Assembly (NCBI RefSeq): GCF_021648855.1
Contig: NZ_JAKJHX010000027.1
Location: 23,402-52,396, forward strand
DNA from: Tychonema litorale BBK16
GTDB lineage: Bacteria > Cyanobacteriota > Cyanobacteriia > Cyanobacteriales > Microcoleaceae
Direction: 5' to 3'
DNA length: 28,995 bases
The translations under genes and the position numbers were made by a program. Shown piece by piece: positions 1-7,101 of the stretch. The notes under the pieces were generated by a model, which ran no database searches, had not been told where the DNA came from, and saw only the letters and a program-made list of their open reading frames with translations. Each line of letters opens with the position of its first letter. Position 1 is the stretch's first letter.

Positions 1-32
1 CGGTAAGGGCAATTCATGAATTGCCCCTACCG
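1..32. repeat. near-perfect palindrome at the window edge
   Basis: The two 16-base halves are reverse complements with one mismatch, centred on TTCATGAA. Because it lies 23 bases past the pyruvate kinase stop codon (that gene reads leftwards), it could fold as a hairpin at the 3' end of that transcript. Palindromes of this GGGGCAATTCATGAATTGCC type are dispersed in many cyanobacterial genomes (from memory). It may continue outside the window. Confidence 0.7.
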
Positions 33-55
33 TGAATTTCAGGGATCGGAAACTG

Positions 56-1843
56 TTAGACATCCAGTTCGCCATCAGTCCCGCCGCCTCTGGCACCAGA
101 ATAAACCAAACCCCGCTGCATATCCAGCGTCAACATAGTACCGTCCCGAATTACCCCCGTGGCATTCTCCACACCCACCATCACTGGTACGCCCAAACGC
201 AAGCCAATAATCGCGGCGTGAGAAGTCAAACTCTCTTCCTCCGTCACCACACCCGCTGCTTTCCGAATCATCTCGACAAAATCAGCGCTGGTGCGGTTGA
301 CTACCAAAATATCTCCTGGATGGAAATTCGCCACATCCGCAGCAGTATGAGCTACTCTGGCCATGCCACTTACCGAACCCAAACCCACACCGGTTCCCTT
401 ACCCAAAACCGCTGTCACCATCTCAACCTTAATCAAATCAGTTGATCCAGCCACCCCTTGCAGAGTACCGGCTGTCATCACTACCAAATCCCCATCGGAG
501 ACTAAATTTTTCTCCTGGGCGACATTGATTGCTGATTGAAATGTCTGCCCTGTGGATGGCAAATCTAGCACCAGCAAGGGTTTCACTCCCCAAACAAGTT
601 GCAGTTGGCGAGCGACATCTACGTGAGGGGTAACTGCCAAAATCGGAGTTTTTGGTCGGAACTTGGAGACATTTCGGGCTGTAGCACCAGTTTTCGTGAG
701 GGTCATAATTGCGGCAGCGTTCAACTGTTCGGCAATTTGACTGACTGCTTGACTGATGCCGTTGGTGATCGATCGCCCAATATCTTCTACATTCCTAATA
801 TTGCCCTTAATCCCTTCCCTCTCCATCCGCACCGCAATTCTCGCCATCGTCGCCACTGCTTCTACGGGAAAATTCCCCACAGCGGTTTCATTGGAGAGCA
901 TTACCGCATCAGTTCCGTCCAGAATCGCGTTGGCAACGTCGGAAATCTCGGCGCGGGTGGGACGGGGATTGTTCACCATGCTATCGAGCATCTGGGTAGC
1001 GGTAATCACCGGAATTCCCATGCGGTTGGAGGTGGCAATTAGGCGCTTTTGCAAAATCGGCACGTCTTCGGCTGGTAGTTCTACTCCCAAATCGCCACGG
1101 GCAACCATTACGCCGTTACACAGGGCGAGAATTGCTTCCATTTGCTCGATCGCCTCGTGCTTCTCGATCTTAGCAATAACAGGTACTTGCTTACCCGCAC
1201 TGGCAATCAGCTCTTTAATTTCGAGCATATCCTGGGGATTCCGCACAAAGCTCAGGGCTACCCAATCGACACCTTGGTCGAGACCAAACATTAAATCTTT
1301 GCGGTCTTTATCCGTCAGTGCTTTGATTGACAGATAAACTCCCGGAAAATTCACACCTTTGTTGTTGGAAAGCGGGCCACCGACAACGACGCGACAGTAC
1401 AATTCACGGGAATTACGGTCTACCTTTTCCACGACCATTTCCACTTTTCCATCATCTAGCAAAATGACCGCTCCCTCTGGAACCTCATCTGCTAGAGGTT
1501 CGTAGGTGACAGAGGAAATGAGCTGAGTGCCTGGAATCTGGCGGCTGGTTAAAATAAAATGCTCGCCATTTTTGACAACAATAGAGCCTGTTTCAAAGCG
1601 GCCCAAACGAATTTTCGGGCCTTGAAGGTCTTGGAGGATGGCGACCGGCTGGTTGAGTTCAAAGGATGTTTGCCGGATTAAGCGAATGCTGCGTAGGTGG
1701 TCTTCTTCTGTTCCGTGGGAAAAGTTGAGTCGCAAAGTTGTCGCACCCGCTTCTATGAGCTGGCGCAGCACTTGTGGATCAGAAGTTGCTGGGCCAATGG
1801 TGGCGACGATTTTAGTCCGGCGTAGGGCTTTTGGGAGTTGCAT
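56..1843 (-). CDS. pyk: pyruvate kinase
   Basis: Converts phosphoenolpyruvate and ADP to pyruvate and ATP, the last step of glycolysis, in the cytosol. From the chosen start the protein has 595 residues. The N-terminal TIM barrel opens with RTKIVATIGPAT near residue 9, followed by LRLNFSHG, the catalytic-lysine region KIEKHEAI, MVARGDLGVELP and ATQMLDSM. The C-terminal part carries a PEP-utilising mobile domain with TSHAAIIGLRLGVPVMVG, the extra phosphohistidine-type domain seen in long cyanobacterial and Bacillus-type pyruvate kinases. The frame is open 13 codons further upstream to a TTG at 1882, but the internal ATG at 1843 gives MQLPKALRRTKIVATIGPAT, which matches the usual start of the family; neither start has a clear ribosome binding site. 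It lies downstream of a lipoprotein gene on the same strand, with an 11-bp inverted repeat between them. Confidence 0.96.
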   Translation of the reverse strand: MQLPKALRRTKIVATIGPATSDPQVLRQLIEAGATTLRLNFSHGTEEDHLRSIRLIRQTSFELNQPVAILQDLQGPKIRLGRFETGSIVVKNGEHFILTSRQIPGTQLISSVTYEPLADEVPEGAVILLDDGKVEMVVEKVDRNSRELYCRVVVGGPLSNNKGVNFPGVYLSIKALTDKDRKDLMFGLDQGVDWVALSFVRNPQDMLEIKELIASAGKQVPVIAKIEKHEAIEQMEAILALCNGVMVARGDLGVELPAEDVPILQKRLIATSNRMGIPVITATQMLDSMVNNPRPTRAEISDVANAILDGTDAVMLSNETAVGNFPVEAVATMARIAVRMEREGIKGNIRNVEDIGRSITNGISQAVSQIAEQLNAAAIMTLTKTGATARNVSKFRPKTPILAVTPHVDVARQLQLVWGVKPLLVLDLPSTGQTFQSAINVAQEKNLVSDGDLVVMTAGTLQGVAGSTDLIKVEMVTAVLGKGTGVGLGSVSGMARVAHTAADVANFHPGDILVVNRTSADFVEMIRKAAGVVTEEESLTSHAAIIGLRLGVPVMVGVENATGVIRDGTMLTLDMQRGLVYSGARGGGTDGELDV

Positions 1844-1903
1844 CGGCGATGTTATCAAGAGGCTGGTGGAAAGACAGTCCAAGTGCCTATACTACAAGAA
1901 AAC

Positions 1904-1935
1904 TTTACCACTGTCGCGATCGCCACAGTGGTAAA
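1904..1935. repeat. inverted repeat in the pyk leader
   Basis: Perfect 11-bp arms (TTTACCACTGT at 1904-1914 and its complement at 1925-1935) surround a 10-base loop made of CGCGATCGCC, which includes a HIP1 octamer. It sits 61 bases upstream of the pyk ATG and 48 bases past the stop of the upstream lipoprotein gene. No T-run follows it on the minus strand, so an operator or an mRNA hairpin is as likely as a terminator. Structure is seen; function is inferred. Confidence 0.6.
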
Positions 1936-1982
1936 TTTCAACGATCGCCAAAGTTGGTAAAGTTAAGGAGCGATCGGTAAAT

Positions 1983-2516
1983 CTAAGCATCTTCGTGACT
2001 ATTTTGTGCTTTGTTACCACGCTCGTCGAAATACAGCTCGATTTGTTGACCGCCCTGTTCGATTTCTACTTCATAAAATTTGCCTTGGGGCGTTATTTCT
2101 ACTTCCCGCTTGGTAATTGCCCAGCCTGGGTGTTCGCGCTTGACTTTATCGAGCACAAGCAAGGAAAATTGATAATCTTGAGTTACTTCGTATTCGGTTT
2201 CCAGCCACTGACCATCCTCAGAAAATTCGACTTCGTATTCTATACCATCCTTGACAAATTCTGCTTCGTATCCGTAGACTTGCTTTTCCCATGCGGGCGA
2301 AACTCCAGGATGTGCAGCAGCAAAAGCGCGTTGGACACTATCGGGAACTTCAGTTGTACTGGTGGAATTTTCGACTACTTCACCAGCGCAGCCGACAAGC
2401 AGGATGGTTGATGTTATTGCGAGTCCGAGAGTGGTTTGCCAAGATGGGCTATATTGTTTGGGGCGATCGGGCTTTTGGTTCTGGACTCTCCGAAAATCTA
2501 ATTGCGGTAATGCCAT
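1983..2516 (-). CDS. PepSY-like lipoprotein
   Basis: Predicted exported lipoprotein of 177 residues. A hydrophobic segment (about residues 28-42) ends in the lipobox L-V-G-C with the lipid-accepting cysteine at position 43. After it come two copies of a similar module of about 55 residues: AFAAAHPGV...EAEFVKDGIEYEVEFSEDGQ and VKREHPGW...FYEVEIEQGGQQIELYFDERGN. This alternating Y/E-V-E pattern is that of the PepSY-like (DUF2874) fold, often found in periplasmic proteins with inhibitory or binding roles; the partner here is unknown. The region before the hydrophobic segment is unusually long for a lipoprotein signal (27 residues, basic), but no internal start codon is available to shorten it. 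No clear ribosome binding site. It precedes pyk on the same strand, with no sign of a shared function. Confidence 0.8.
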   Translation of the reverse strand: MALPQLDFRRVQNQKPDRPKQYSPSWQTTLGLAITSTILLVGCAGEVVENSTSTTEVPDSVQRAFAAAHPGVSPAWEKQVYGYEAEFVKDGIEYEVEFSEDGQWLETEYEVTQDYQFSLLVLDKVKREHPGWAITKREVEITPQGKFYEVEIEQGGQQIELYFDERGNKAQNSHEDA

Positions 2517-2596
2517 GATGTTTTATATTTATTTACAAAATTTCCTAAGAGCGATCGGCGACTTCCTTGTTACATTAGCAGTTATTTCACAAAACT

Positions 2597-2649
2597 TTAC
2601 TATTTAGAGGCTTGTATCTTATACTACGCAAGTGGGAAATATTAAGGAG
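2597..2649 (+). promoter_or_regulatory. possible crtR promoter and ribosome binding site
   Basis: A good -10 hexamer TATACT lies at 2620-2625, with a poor -35 candidate TTACTA at 2597-2602 and 17 bases between them. The ribosome binding site AAGGAG at 2644-2649 is the decisive element: it is 11 bases before the ATG at 2661 and overlaps a GTG at 2649 in the same frame, so the ATG is the start. The promoter part is weak evidence; the ribosome binding site is clear. Confidence 0.4.
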
Positions 2650-2660
2650 TGTTAACAAAG

Positions 2661-3551
2661 ATGTCGGAGGCAGGACGGCCGCTGACAGTGCCTAGAGAGT
2701 TTCTGAGTCCTCCGGGTGACTTCAATCCAACGCTGCTGCTGTTTTTGAGTGCAGTAGCGATTATCGTGATCTCATACTTTGGTTTCTGGTTTTGGGAATG
2801 GCCCCAATGGTGTTGTTTTTCCCTGAACGTATTGGCATTGCACATGGCGGGTACAGTGATTCACGATGCGTCTCATCATGCCGCGCACCGCGATCGCACC
2901 ATCAATGCTATTTTGGGACACGGCAGTGCGCTGATGTTGGGCTTTGCCTACCCGGTGTTTACACGGGTACATATGCAGCATCATGCTCACGTTAATGACC
3001 CAGAAAACGATCCAGACCATTATGTTTCTACCGGTGGGCCTCTGTGGTTAATTGCTGCAAGGTTCTTTTACCACGAGATTTTCTTCTTTAAGCGTAAACT
3101 GTGGCGAAAATACGAACTTTGGGAATGGTTTTTCAGCCGCTTATTTGTGATCGGAGTGGTGTATATCTCCATTCAATATGACCAATTAGGTTACGTGCTG
3201 AATTTTTGGTTTTCTCCTGCTTTAGTAGTCGGGTTGGCGTTGGGGCTATTTTTTGATTATTTGCCACATCGTCCATTTCATGAGCGCGATCGCTGGAAAA
3301 ATGCCAGAGTATATCCAAGTCCAATTCTAAATGTCTTAATCTTGGGGCAAAATTATCACCTGATTCATCATCTGTGGCCTTCAATTCCTTGGTACAATTA
3401 CAAGCCAGCCTACGAAGCTGTGAAGCCACTATTAGATGAAAAAGGTTCTCCTCAAAGTTTGGGAATATTGGAAGGGAAAAAGGACTTTTGGAGTTTTATA
3501 TATGACATCTTTTTAGGGATTAGGTTGCATCACAAGAAAACCTCAGATTGA
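2661..3551 (+). CDS. crtR: beta-carotene hydroxylase (fatty acid hydroxylase/desaturase superfamily)
   Basis: Membrane di-iron enzyme that hydroxylates the beta-ionone rings of beta-carotene to zeaxanthin and modifies related carotenoids such as myxoxanthophyll precursors in cyanobacteria. The 296-residue protein has hydrophobic segments around residues 23-65, 85-100, 155-175 and 182-198, and the histidine boxes that bind iron: HDASHHAAH (68-76), HMQHHAH (104-110), HRPFH (203-207) and HLIHH (233-237). The N-terminal motif REFLSPPGDFNP and the length (about 300) fit cyanobacterial CrtR rather than acyl-lipid desaturases. The frame extends to a GTG at 2649, but AAGGAG at 2644-2649 points to the ATG at 2661. 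It stands alone and ends at a strong hairpin terminator shared with the convergent aroH. Confidence 0.92.
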   Translation: MSEAGRPLTVPREFLSPPGDFNPTLLLFLSAVAIIVISYFGFWFWEWPQWCCFSLNVLALHMAGTVIHDASHHAAHRDRTINAILGHGSALMLGFAYPVFTRVHMQHHAHVNDPENDPDHYVSTGGPLWLIAARFFYHEIFFFKRKLWRKYELWEWFFSRLFVIGVVYISIQYDQLGYVLNFWFSPALVVGLALGLFFDYLPHRPFHERDRWKNARVYPSPILNVLILGQNYHLIHHLWPSIPWYNYKPAYEAVKPLLDEKGSPQSLGILEGKKDFWSFIYDIFLGIRLHHKKTSD

Positions 3552-3552
3552 C

Positions 3553-3586
3553 AAAAACCCGGTTTCTCAAAGAAGCCGGGTTTTTT
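3553..3586. terminator. bidirectional terminator between crtR and aroH
   Basis: AAAAACCCGGTTTCT at 3553-3567 pairs with AGAAGCCGGGTTTTT at 3571-3585 with one mismatch and a three-base loop, and a run of six T follows on the plus strand. On the minus strand the A-run becomes a T-run, so it can serve both convergent genes. It begins one base after the crtR stop codon. Confidence 0.88.
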
Positions 3587-3607
3587 CATAAACCAAAAGT
3601 GAATTTA

Positions 3608-4033
3608 TTATTTTTCCCCAGCCACCGCAACCGCTAAATTCCAATCCGGCCGCAAATTTTGAGCTCCCCGCAAATAAGGATGATAAATTTCAGTATGGGC
3701 TGGCCAGTTAACGTGAATTAAAAACCGAATGCACCGTTGCAAAGAACCCTTGACATACATTTGCTGCACATCCAATAATGGAACATTACACCAGTGAGGT
3801 CGTTCGCGGGCGATCGCAGCCGGAAACACAGCATCCAAATCACGAGTGACAGAAAACGTAGCACTAATAATTAATTCTGGATTTATATCGTTTCTTGCTT
3901 CCAATTCATCTAATAATTCTTTCACCACTTCTCGAATTGCTTCTACCGAATTATCGCTGGCAGTAGTTGCCCCACGAATCGCCCGTACTTGCCATTCCAC
4001 GCCAATATTTTTCATGTTTTTATCATCAGTCAT
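3608..4033 (-). CDS. aroH: chorismate mutase, AroH class
   Basis: Rearranges chorismate to prephenate, the committed step to phenylalanine and tyrosine. The 141-residue product shows the monofunctional AroH (trimeric, Bacillus-type) pattern: VRAIRGATT (16-24), SATFSVTRDLDAVFPA (57-72), a QQM.V.GSL.RCIR stretch (90-103) and HPYLRGAQNLRPD (118-130). By eye, Arg20, Arg103 and Tyr120 line up with Arg7, Arg90 and Tyr108 of the Bacillus enzyme, while the position of Bacillus Glu78 is Gln91 here. The first ATG (4033) lies inside a heptad repeat tract; the ATG at 4015, giving MKNIGVEWQVRAIRG and 135 residues, is a plausible alternative start. The S49 peptidase gene lies upstream on the same strand, 285 bases away. 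Confidence 0.93.
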   Translation of the reverse strand: MTDDKNMKNIGVEWQVRAIRGATTASDNSVEAIREVVKELLDELEARNDINPELIISATFSVTRDLDAVFPAAIARERPHWCNVPLLDVQQMYVKGSLQRCIRFLIHVNWPAHTEIYHPYLRGAQNLRPDWNLAVAVAGEK

Positions 4034-4113
4034 TGGTCATTAGTCATTAGTCATTAGTCATTAGTCATTAGTCATTAGTCATTAGTTATTAGTTATTAGT
4101 TATTTGTCATTAA
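4023..4113. repeat. TCATTAG heptad array (STRR type)
   Basis: Thirteen consecutive seven-base units can be laid out: seven are exactly TCATTAG (4037-4085), flanked by variants TCATCAG, TCATTGG, TTATTAG, TTATTTG and TCATTAA. The array overlaps the first start codon of aroH. Short tandemly repeated repetitive (STRR) heptamers are a known feature of filamentous cyanobacterial genomes. Confidence 0.92.
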
Positions 4114-4228
4114 TAAATAGTTAATTGTTGGATGATAGCTATTAGGTATTTGTAACCAGCAATCCAGCGCTTACATGAATTTTCAATTTTTACACCATCT
4201 ATAGTAGTGCAGTGTGTATGCACCACAC

Positions 4229-4317
4229 AACCTAGCTAATGACCGCTGACTAATGACTGCTAACTAATAACCAATGACTACTGACTAATGACTGCTGACT
4301 AATAACTAATGACTAAT
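4229..4317. repeat. CTAATGA heptad array, inverse of the array at 4023-4113
   Basis: About twelve degenerate seven-base units such as CTAATGA, CTGCTGA, CTAATAA and CCAATGA. CTAATGA is the reverse complement of TCATTAG, so this array and the one at 4023-4113 form a long imperfect inverted repeat around a gap of about 115 bases. The unique sequence between them contains GTGCA...TGCAC near 4206-4222 but no gene. Confidence 0.8.
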
Positions 4318-4318
4318 G

Positions 4319-5137
4319 TCACGGGCGATACATCCACAGCGGCAAACCGCTAGTAGACATCTCAAATTCCAGCCAACTTTTGTAAGCTGAAAGCCCCGAT
4401 ATATCCAGACTACTCCCCAAGACGCGATTTAGGAAAGGTTTTGGTTTTTCCAGAGTACAGGTTTCGGTTTTCTCCGGGTCAAGTCCCGCGAGTTCCGCTG
4501 TCCAACGACGAGCGTCCTCTTCTGTTCCCAGTCGATCGACCAAACCTAACTCTAAAGCTTGCTGACCCGTAAAAACACGACCATCTGCAAAACTTTTAAC
4601 TTTCTCAACAGTTAGTTTTCGGGCTGTCGCAACGGTTTCTACGAACTGCTGGTAACTGGTATCAATCAAATCTTGCAGAATTTGCTGTTCTGGTTGCGTC
4701 AATTCGCGATCGAATGCCAAGATATCTTTATACGGGCCAGACTTGATGACCTGAAAAGAAACACCTACTTTGTCTAATAGCCGTTCTAGATTATTGCCCC
4801 GGATAATCACACCAATGCTACCAGTAATTGTACCTGGATTAGCAACGATATATTCGGCTCCCATGCCGATATAAACTCCCCCAGAAGCTGAGATATTGCC
4901 AAAACTGGCAACAATTTTGACTTTTTCGCCCAAACGCTTCAGGGCGCTGTAGATTTCCTGGGAATCGCCAACAGTACCACCAGGGCTGTCTATGCGTAGC
5001 AGCAAAGCGGGAAATTTCCGTTCTTCAACGGTTTTGAGAGCTTCTAGAACTCGTTTGCGGGTATCTCCGGCAATGGCGCCGGCGACTTCGATGCGAGCAA
5101 TTTGTTTACGGTAGCGGGGCTTGAATGGCCAAATCAT
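4319..5137 (-). CDS. sppA: S49 family peptidase, short SppA type
   Basis: Serine protease of the signal peptide peptidase family, 272 residues, with a single S49 domain (the 36K type). Catalytic serine Ser85 lies in NISASGGVYIGMG and the general-base lysine Lys137 in IKSGPYKDI. The 52-residue spacing equals that of Bacillus SppA (Ser147/Lys199). Other family motifs are LLLRIDSPGG (46-55) and TITGSIGVI (103-111). No clear transmembrane segment or signal peptide is seen at the N-terminus (MIWPFKPRYRKQ), unlike Bacillus SppA, so it may act in the cytosol or peripherally at the membrane; this is inferred. Start is the ATG at 5137. A CAATGCC-type heptad array lies 53 bases upstream. A long paralogue is encoded at 13702-15522. 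Confidence 0.93.
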   Translation of the reverse strand: MIWPFKPRYRKQIARIEVAGAIAGDTRKRVLEALKTVEERKFPALLLRIDSPGGTVGDSQEIYSALKRLGEKVKIVASFGNISASGGVYIGMGAEYIVANPGTITGSIGVIIRGNNLERLLDKVGVSFQVIKSGPYKDILAFDRELTQPEQQILQDLIDTSYQQFVETVATARKLTVEKVKSFADGRVFTGQQALELGLVDRLGTEEDARRWTAELAGLDPEKTETCTLEKPKPFLNRVLGSSLDISGLSAYKSWLEFEMSTSGLPLWMYRP

Positions 5138-5190
5138 GGGCAGTTTTACGAACTTATGTAGCTAACTTCTAGTGTGCCTCATGCGAAGGC

Positions 5191-5260
5191 ATTGGGCATC
5201 GGGCATTGGGAATTGGGAATTGGGCATCGGGAATTGGGCATCGGGCATCGGGCATTGGGC
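5191..5260. repeat. heptad array ATTGGGC/ATCGGGC/ATTGGGA
   Basis: Ten consecutive seven-base units made from three variants. On the minus strand it reads as CAATGCC, CGATGCC and CAATTCC, the same family as the array at 13614-13697. It lies 53 bases upstream of the short sppA gene. Confidence 0.93.
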
Positions 5261-5282
5261 ATTGATAGCCTCCTCTCCCTTT

Positions 5283-5345
5283 CTCCCCACTCTCCCACTT
5301 CTCCCCATCTCCCCATCTCCCCATCTCCCCATCTCCCACTCTCCA
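5283..5345. repeat. CTCCCCAT octamer array
   Basis: Four exact tandem copies of CTCCCCAT at 5301-5332 with degraded copies on both sides, giving a strongly C/T-biased strand. Together with the neighbouring heptads it fills most of the 318-base gap between the divergent sppA and EamA transporter genes; the rest (5346-5455) shows nothing recognisable. Small open frames on both strands here are by-products of the repeats. Confidence 0.85.
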
Positions 5346-5455
5346 TCGATCGCACTTAACCCACATCAATAATATATAATTGTAAAAATCGCTTAACAAA
5401 ACTACATCATCCCACGAGAGTCACTCTCATCAATCATCTGGAACCCTCCACCATC

Positions 5456-6529
5456 ATGCAGCTAAAACTTACCGATTCCAAATTGCCCTTCGCGTCGCTG
5501 TTACTAATTGCGCCATTTTTCCTATGGGGAACCGCGATGGTAGCCATGAAAGGAGTCATGCCCCACACGACTCCGCTGTTTATCGCTGTTGTGCGCTTGA
5601 TACCTGCGGGTGTCTTGGTGCTTATCGCCGCAGCATTCATGGGAAAAGCGCAGCCCCAGGGTTGGAAAGCTTGGCTGTGGATTTCGCTATTTGCGTTAGT
5701 TGACGGCACTTTATTTCAAGGCTTTTTAGCAGAAGGTTTGGCGAGAACCGGTGCGGGTTTAGGTTCAGTGATGATTGACTCTCAGCCGCTAGCTGTGGCG
5801 ATTTTGTGTCTGTGGCTGTTTCAAGAGAAAATCGGTTTTTGGGGCTGGTTGGGATTAGTTATTGGCGTTGTGGGTATCAGTTTAATCGGGTTGCCGGATG
5901 GCTGGATTTTCGGACTGTTTCACTCTGAAAACGCGCAGGTTTCTGCCGATATCGGAAAGTTATTTGAGGGTGGAGAATGGTTGATGTTGTTGGCGGCGTT
6001 GTCAATGGCGGTGGGAACGGTTTTGGTGCGGTGGGTTTGCCGTTATGTTGATCCGGTGGTGGCGACTGGTTGGCATATGATTTTGGGTGGTTTGCCATTG
6101 TTGGCAATATCGGCTGCAACAGAATCTGAGCAGTTTGTCAACATCGATTTTTCGGGATGGATGGCGTTAGGTTATTCTACAGTGTTCGGAAGTGCGATCG
6201 CCTACGGTTTGTTCTTTTATTTTGCTTCAAGTGGCAGTTTGACGAGTTTAAGTTCTCTAACGTTTCTGACTCCGATTTTTGCTTTACTGTTCGGGAATTT
6301 GTTGTTGGGCGAAGTATTGAATCCGCTGCAATCGATGGGTGTAGGGCTGACTTTGGTGAGTATTTATTTGATTAATCAGCGGGATACTTTGGCTGAGAAG
6401 TTGGGGAAAGTGCGACAAGGTGAAGCAAGTGCAGAAGATAAAGTCACAGGTTTATTAGAGTCATCTGAATTGAATTCTGTAGAGTTGCCAGTGCAGTTGC
6501 GGGTGAACGAATTAGACTCGGAAGTATAG
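5456..6529 (+). CDS. EamA-family (DMT superfamily) transporter
   Basis: Integral membrane protein of 357 residues with about ten hydrophobic helices arranged as two EamA repeats: the first about residues 13-145 (starting with LLLIAPFFLWGTAMVAMKGV), the second about 175-310 (ending in FLTPIFALLFGNLLLGEVLNPLQSMGVGLTLVSIYLIN). The typical end-of-repeat motif PL...L.L.E is present in both halves. The family exports metabolites, amino acids or drugs; the substrate cannot be told from sequence. A loop of about 25 residues between the repeats (FHSENAQVSADIGKLFEGGE) and a hydrophilic C-terminal tail of about 45 residues extend it beyond the usual 300. Start is the ATG at 5456, without a clear ribosome binding site. 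Confidence 0.9.
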   Translation: MQLKLTDSKLPFASLLLIAPFFLWGTAMVAMKGVMPHTTPLFIAVVRLIPAGVLVLIAAAFMGKAQPQGWKAWLWISLFALVDGTLFQGFLAEGLARTGAGLGSVMIDSQPLAVAILCLWLFQEKIGFWGWLGLVIGVVGISLIGLPDGWIFGLFHSENAQVSADIGKLFEGGEWLMLLAALSMAVGTVLVRWVCRYVDPVVATGWHMILGGLPLLAISAATESEQFVNIDFSGWMALGYSTVFGSAIAYGLFFYFASSGSLTSLSSLTFLTPIFALLFGNLLLGEVLNPLQSMGVGLTLVSIYLINQRDTLAEKLGKVRQGEASAEDKVTGLLESSELNSVELPVQLRVNELDSEV

Positions 6530-6542
6530 CAGGTGAAAAAGT

Positions 6543-6746
6543 TTAGGGAAAATTGGTCAGTTCTTGAATTAATAGATTTGGAGTTACAATCCTAGGAGTT
6601 GTTACCGGAAAATCTCGCGGGTTGCGAGTGACAATGGCATCAATTAGATGGATGACAGCAGTGCTGTACTGAATCGCATCTTCAAAATCCTTGAAGTTGC
6701 AGGCTAGTGCCATTACTATTATATTAGTGTCTATCAAGACTTTCAC
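6543..6746 (-). pseudogene. internally deleted PIN-domain toxin (VapC-like) remnant
   Basis: The 67-codon frame has a perfect PIN-domain start (MKVLIDTNIIV, with the first catalytic Asp) joined directly to the typical C-terminal part (ACNFKDFEDAIQYSTA...DAIVTRNPRDFPVTTPRIVTPNLLIQEL). Related cyanobacterial PIN proteins have about 140 residues, so roughly 70-75 central codons are missing while the frame is kept; the junction is around residue 11. The lost part holds the middle helices and one of the conserved acidic metal ligands, so nuclease activity is unlikely. It starts with GTG in a GTGA overlap with the stop of the upstream antitoxin gene, the usual VapBC arrangement. The deletion size is judged from memory of the family, not from an alignment. 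Confidence 0.8.
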
Positions 6747-7048
6747 AGGTTATGTTTCTCCTTTAAATATTCCCATTTTGCTTGTTTGTCTGGATCGTCA
6801 AAATCCAGCGGTTCCGGTACAGCATCTCGATCAAATAAACCTTGAAATGCTTTCACCCTAGTTTTAAACTTTTTTTTAAGTGTATCAGGTTCGGCGATCG
6901 CACTTTCTGAAGCGCTGGCTTGTTTAACCACCGTGTCAGTTAGCTGCAAGACAATAATTTCCACATCTCCCGGCGGCATATTCACGGGTTCACCAACTAC
7001 CAAATTGCCAGTTGCATCGATTTTACCTCTAAGTTTGTATGCTTGCAT
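6743..7048 (-). CDS. probable antitoxin of a PIN-type toxin-antitoxin pair
   Basis: 101-residue hydrophilic protein. The N-terminal part (KLRGKIDATGNLVVGEPVNMPPGDVEIIVL) looks like a small beta-rich dimerisation or DNA-binding module; the C-terminal half is charged and rich in Asp/Glu/Lys (LKKKFKTRVKAFQGLFDRDAVPEPLDFDDPDKQAKWEYLKEKH), as expected for a toxin-binding tail. No named family can be assigned with certainty. The antitoxin role is inferred from its place: it overlaps the PIN remnant by four bases and is the upstream partner. The ATG at 7048 is preceded by CGGAG at a proper distance. It lies 53 bases downstream of the ATPase gene on the same strand, so the three may form one unit. 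Confidence 0.68.
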   Translation of the reverse strand: MQAYKLRGKIDATGNLVVGEPVNMPPGDVEIIVLQLTDTVVKQASASESAIAEPDTLKKKFKTRVKAFQGLFDRDAVPEPLDFDDPDKQAKWEYLKEKHNL

Positions 7049-7101
7049 GGTAATCTCCGATAACTATGTTTTTATTATAGGACATAATAACTTGACTGAT
7101 T

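Noticed and set aside
756..1337. 193-codon plus-strand open frame inside pyk
   Set aside because: Antisense shadow of the well-conserved pyruvate kinase TIM barrel; no domain of its own.
4023..4113. Possible CRISPR array
   Set aside because: The units are seven bases, directly abutting, with no spacers; these are STRR heptads. No cas genes in the window.
5169..5399. Overlapping small open frames on both strands before the EamA gene
   Set aside because: They translate heptad and octamer repeats into low-complexity peptides such as [12 protein letters not shown]; no start signal or homology.
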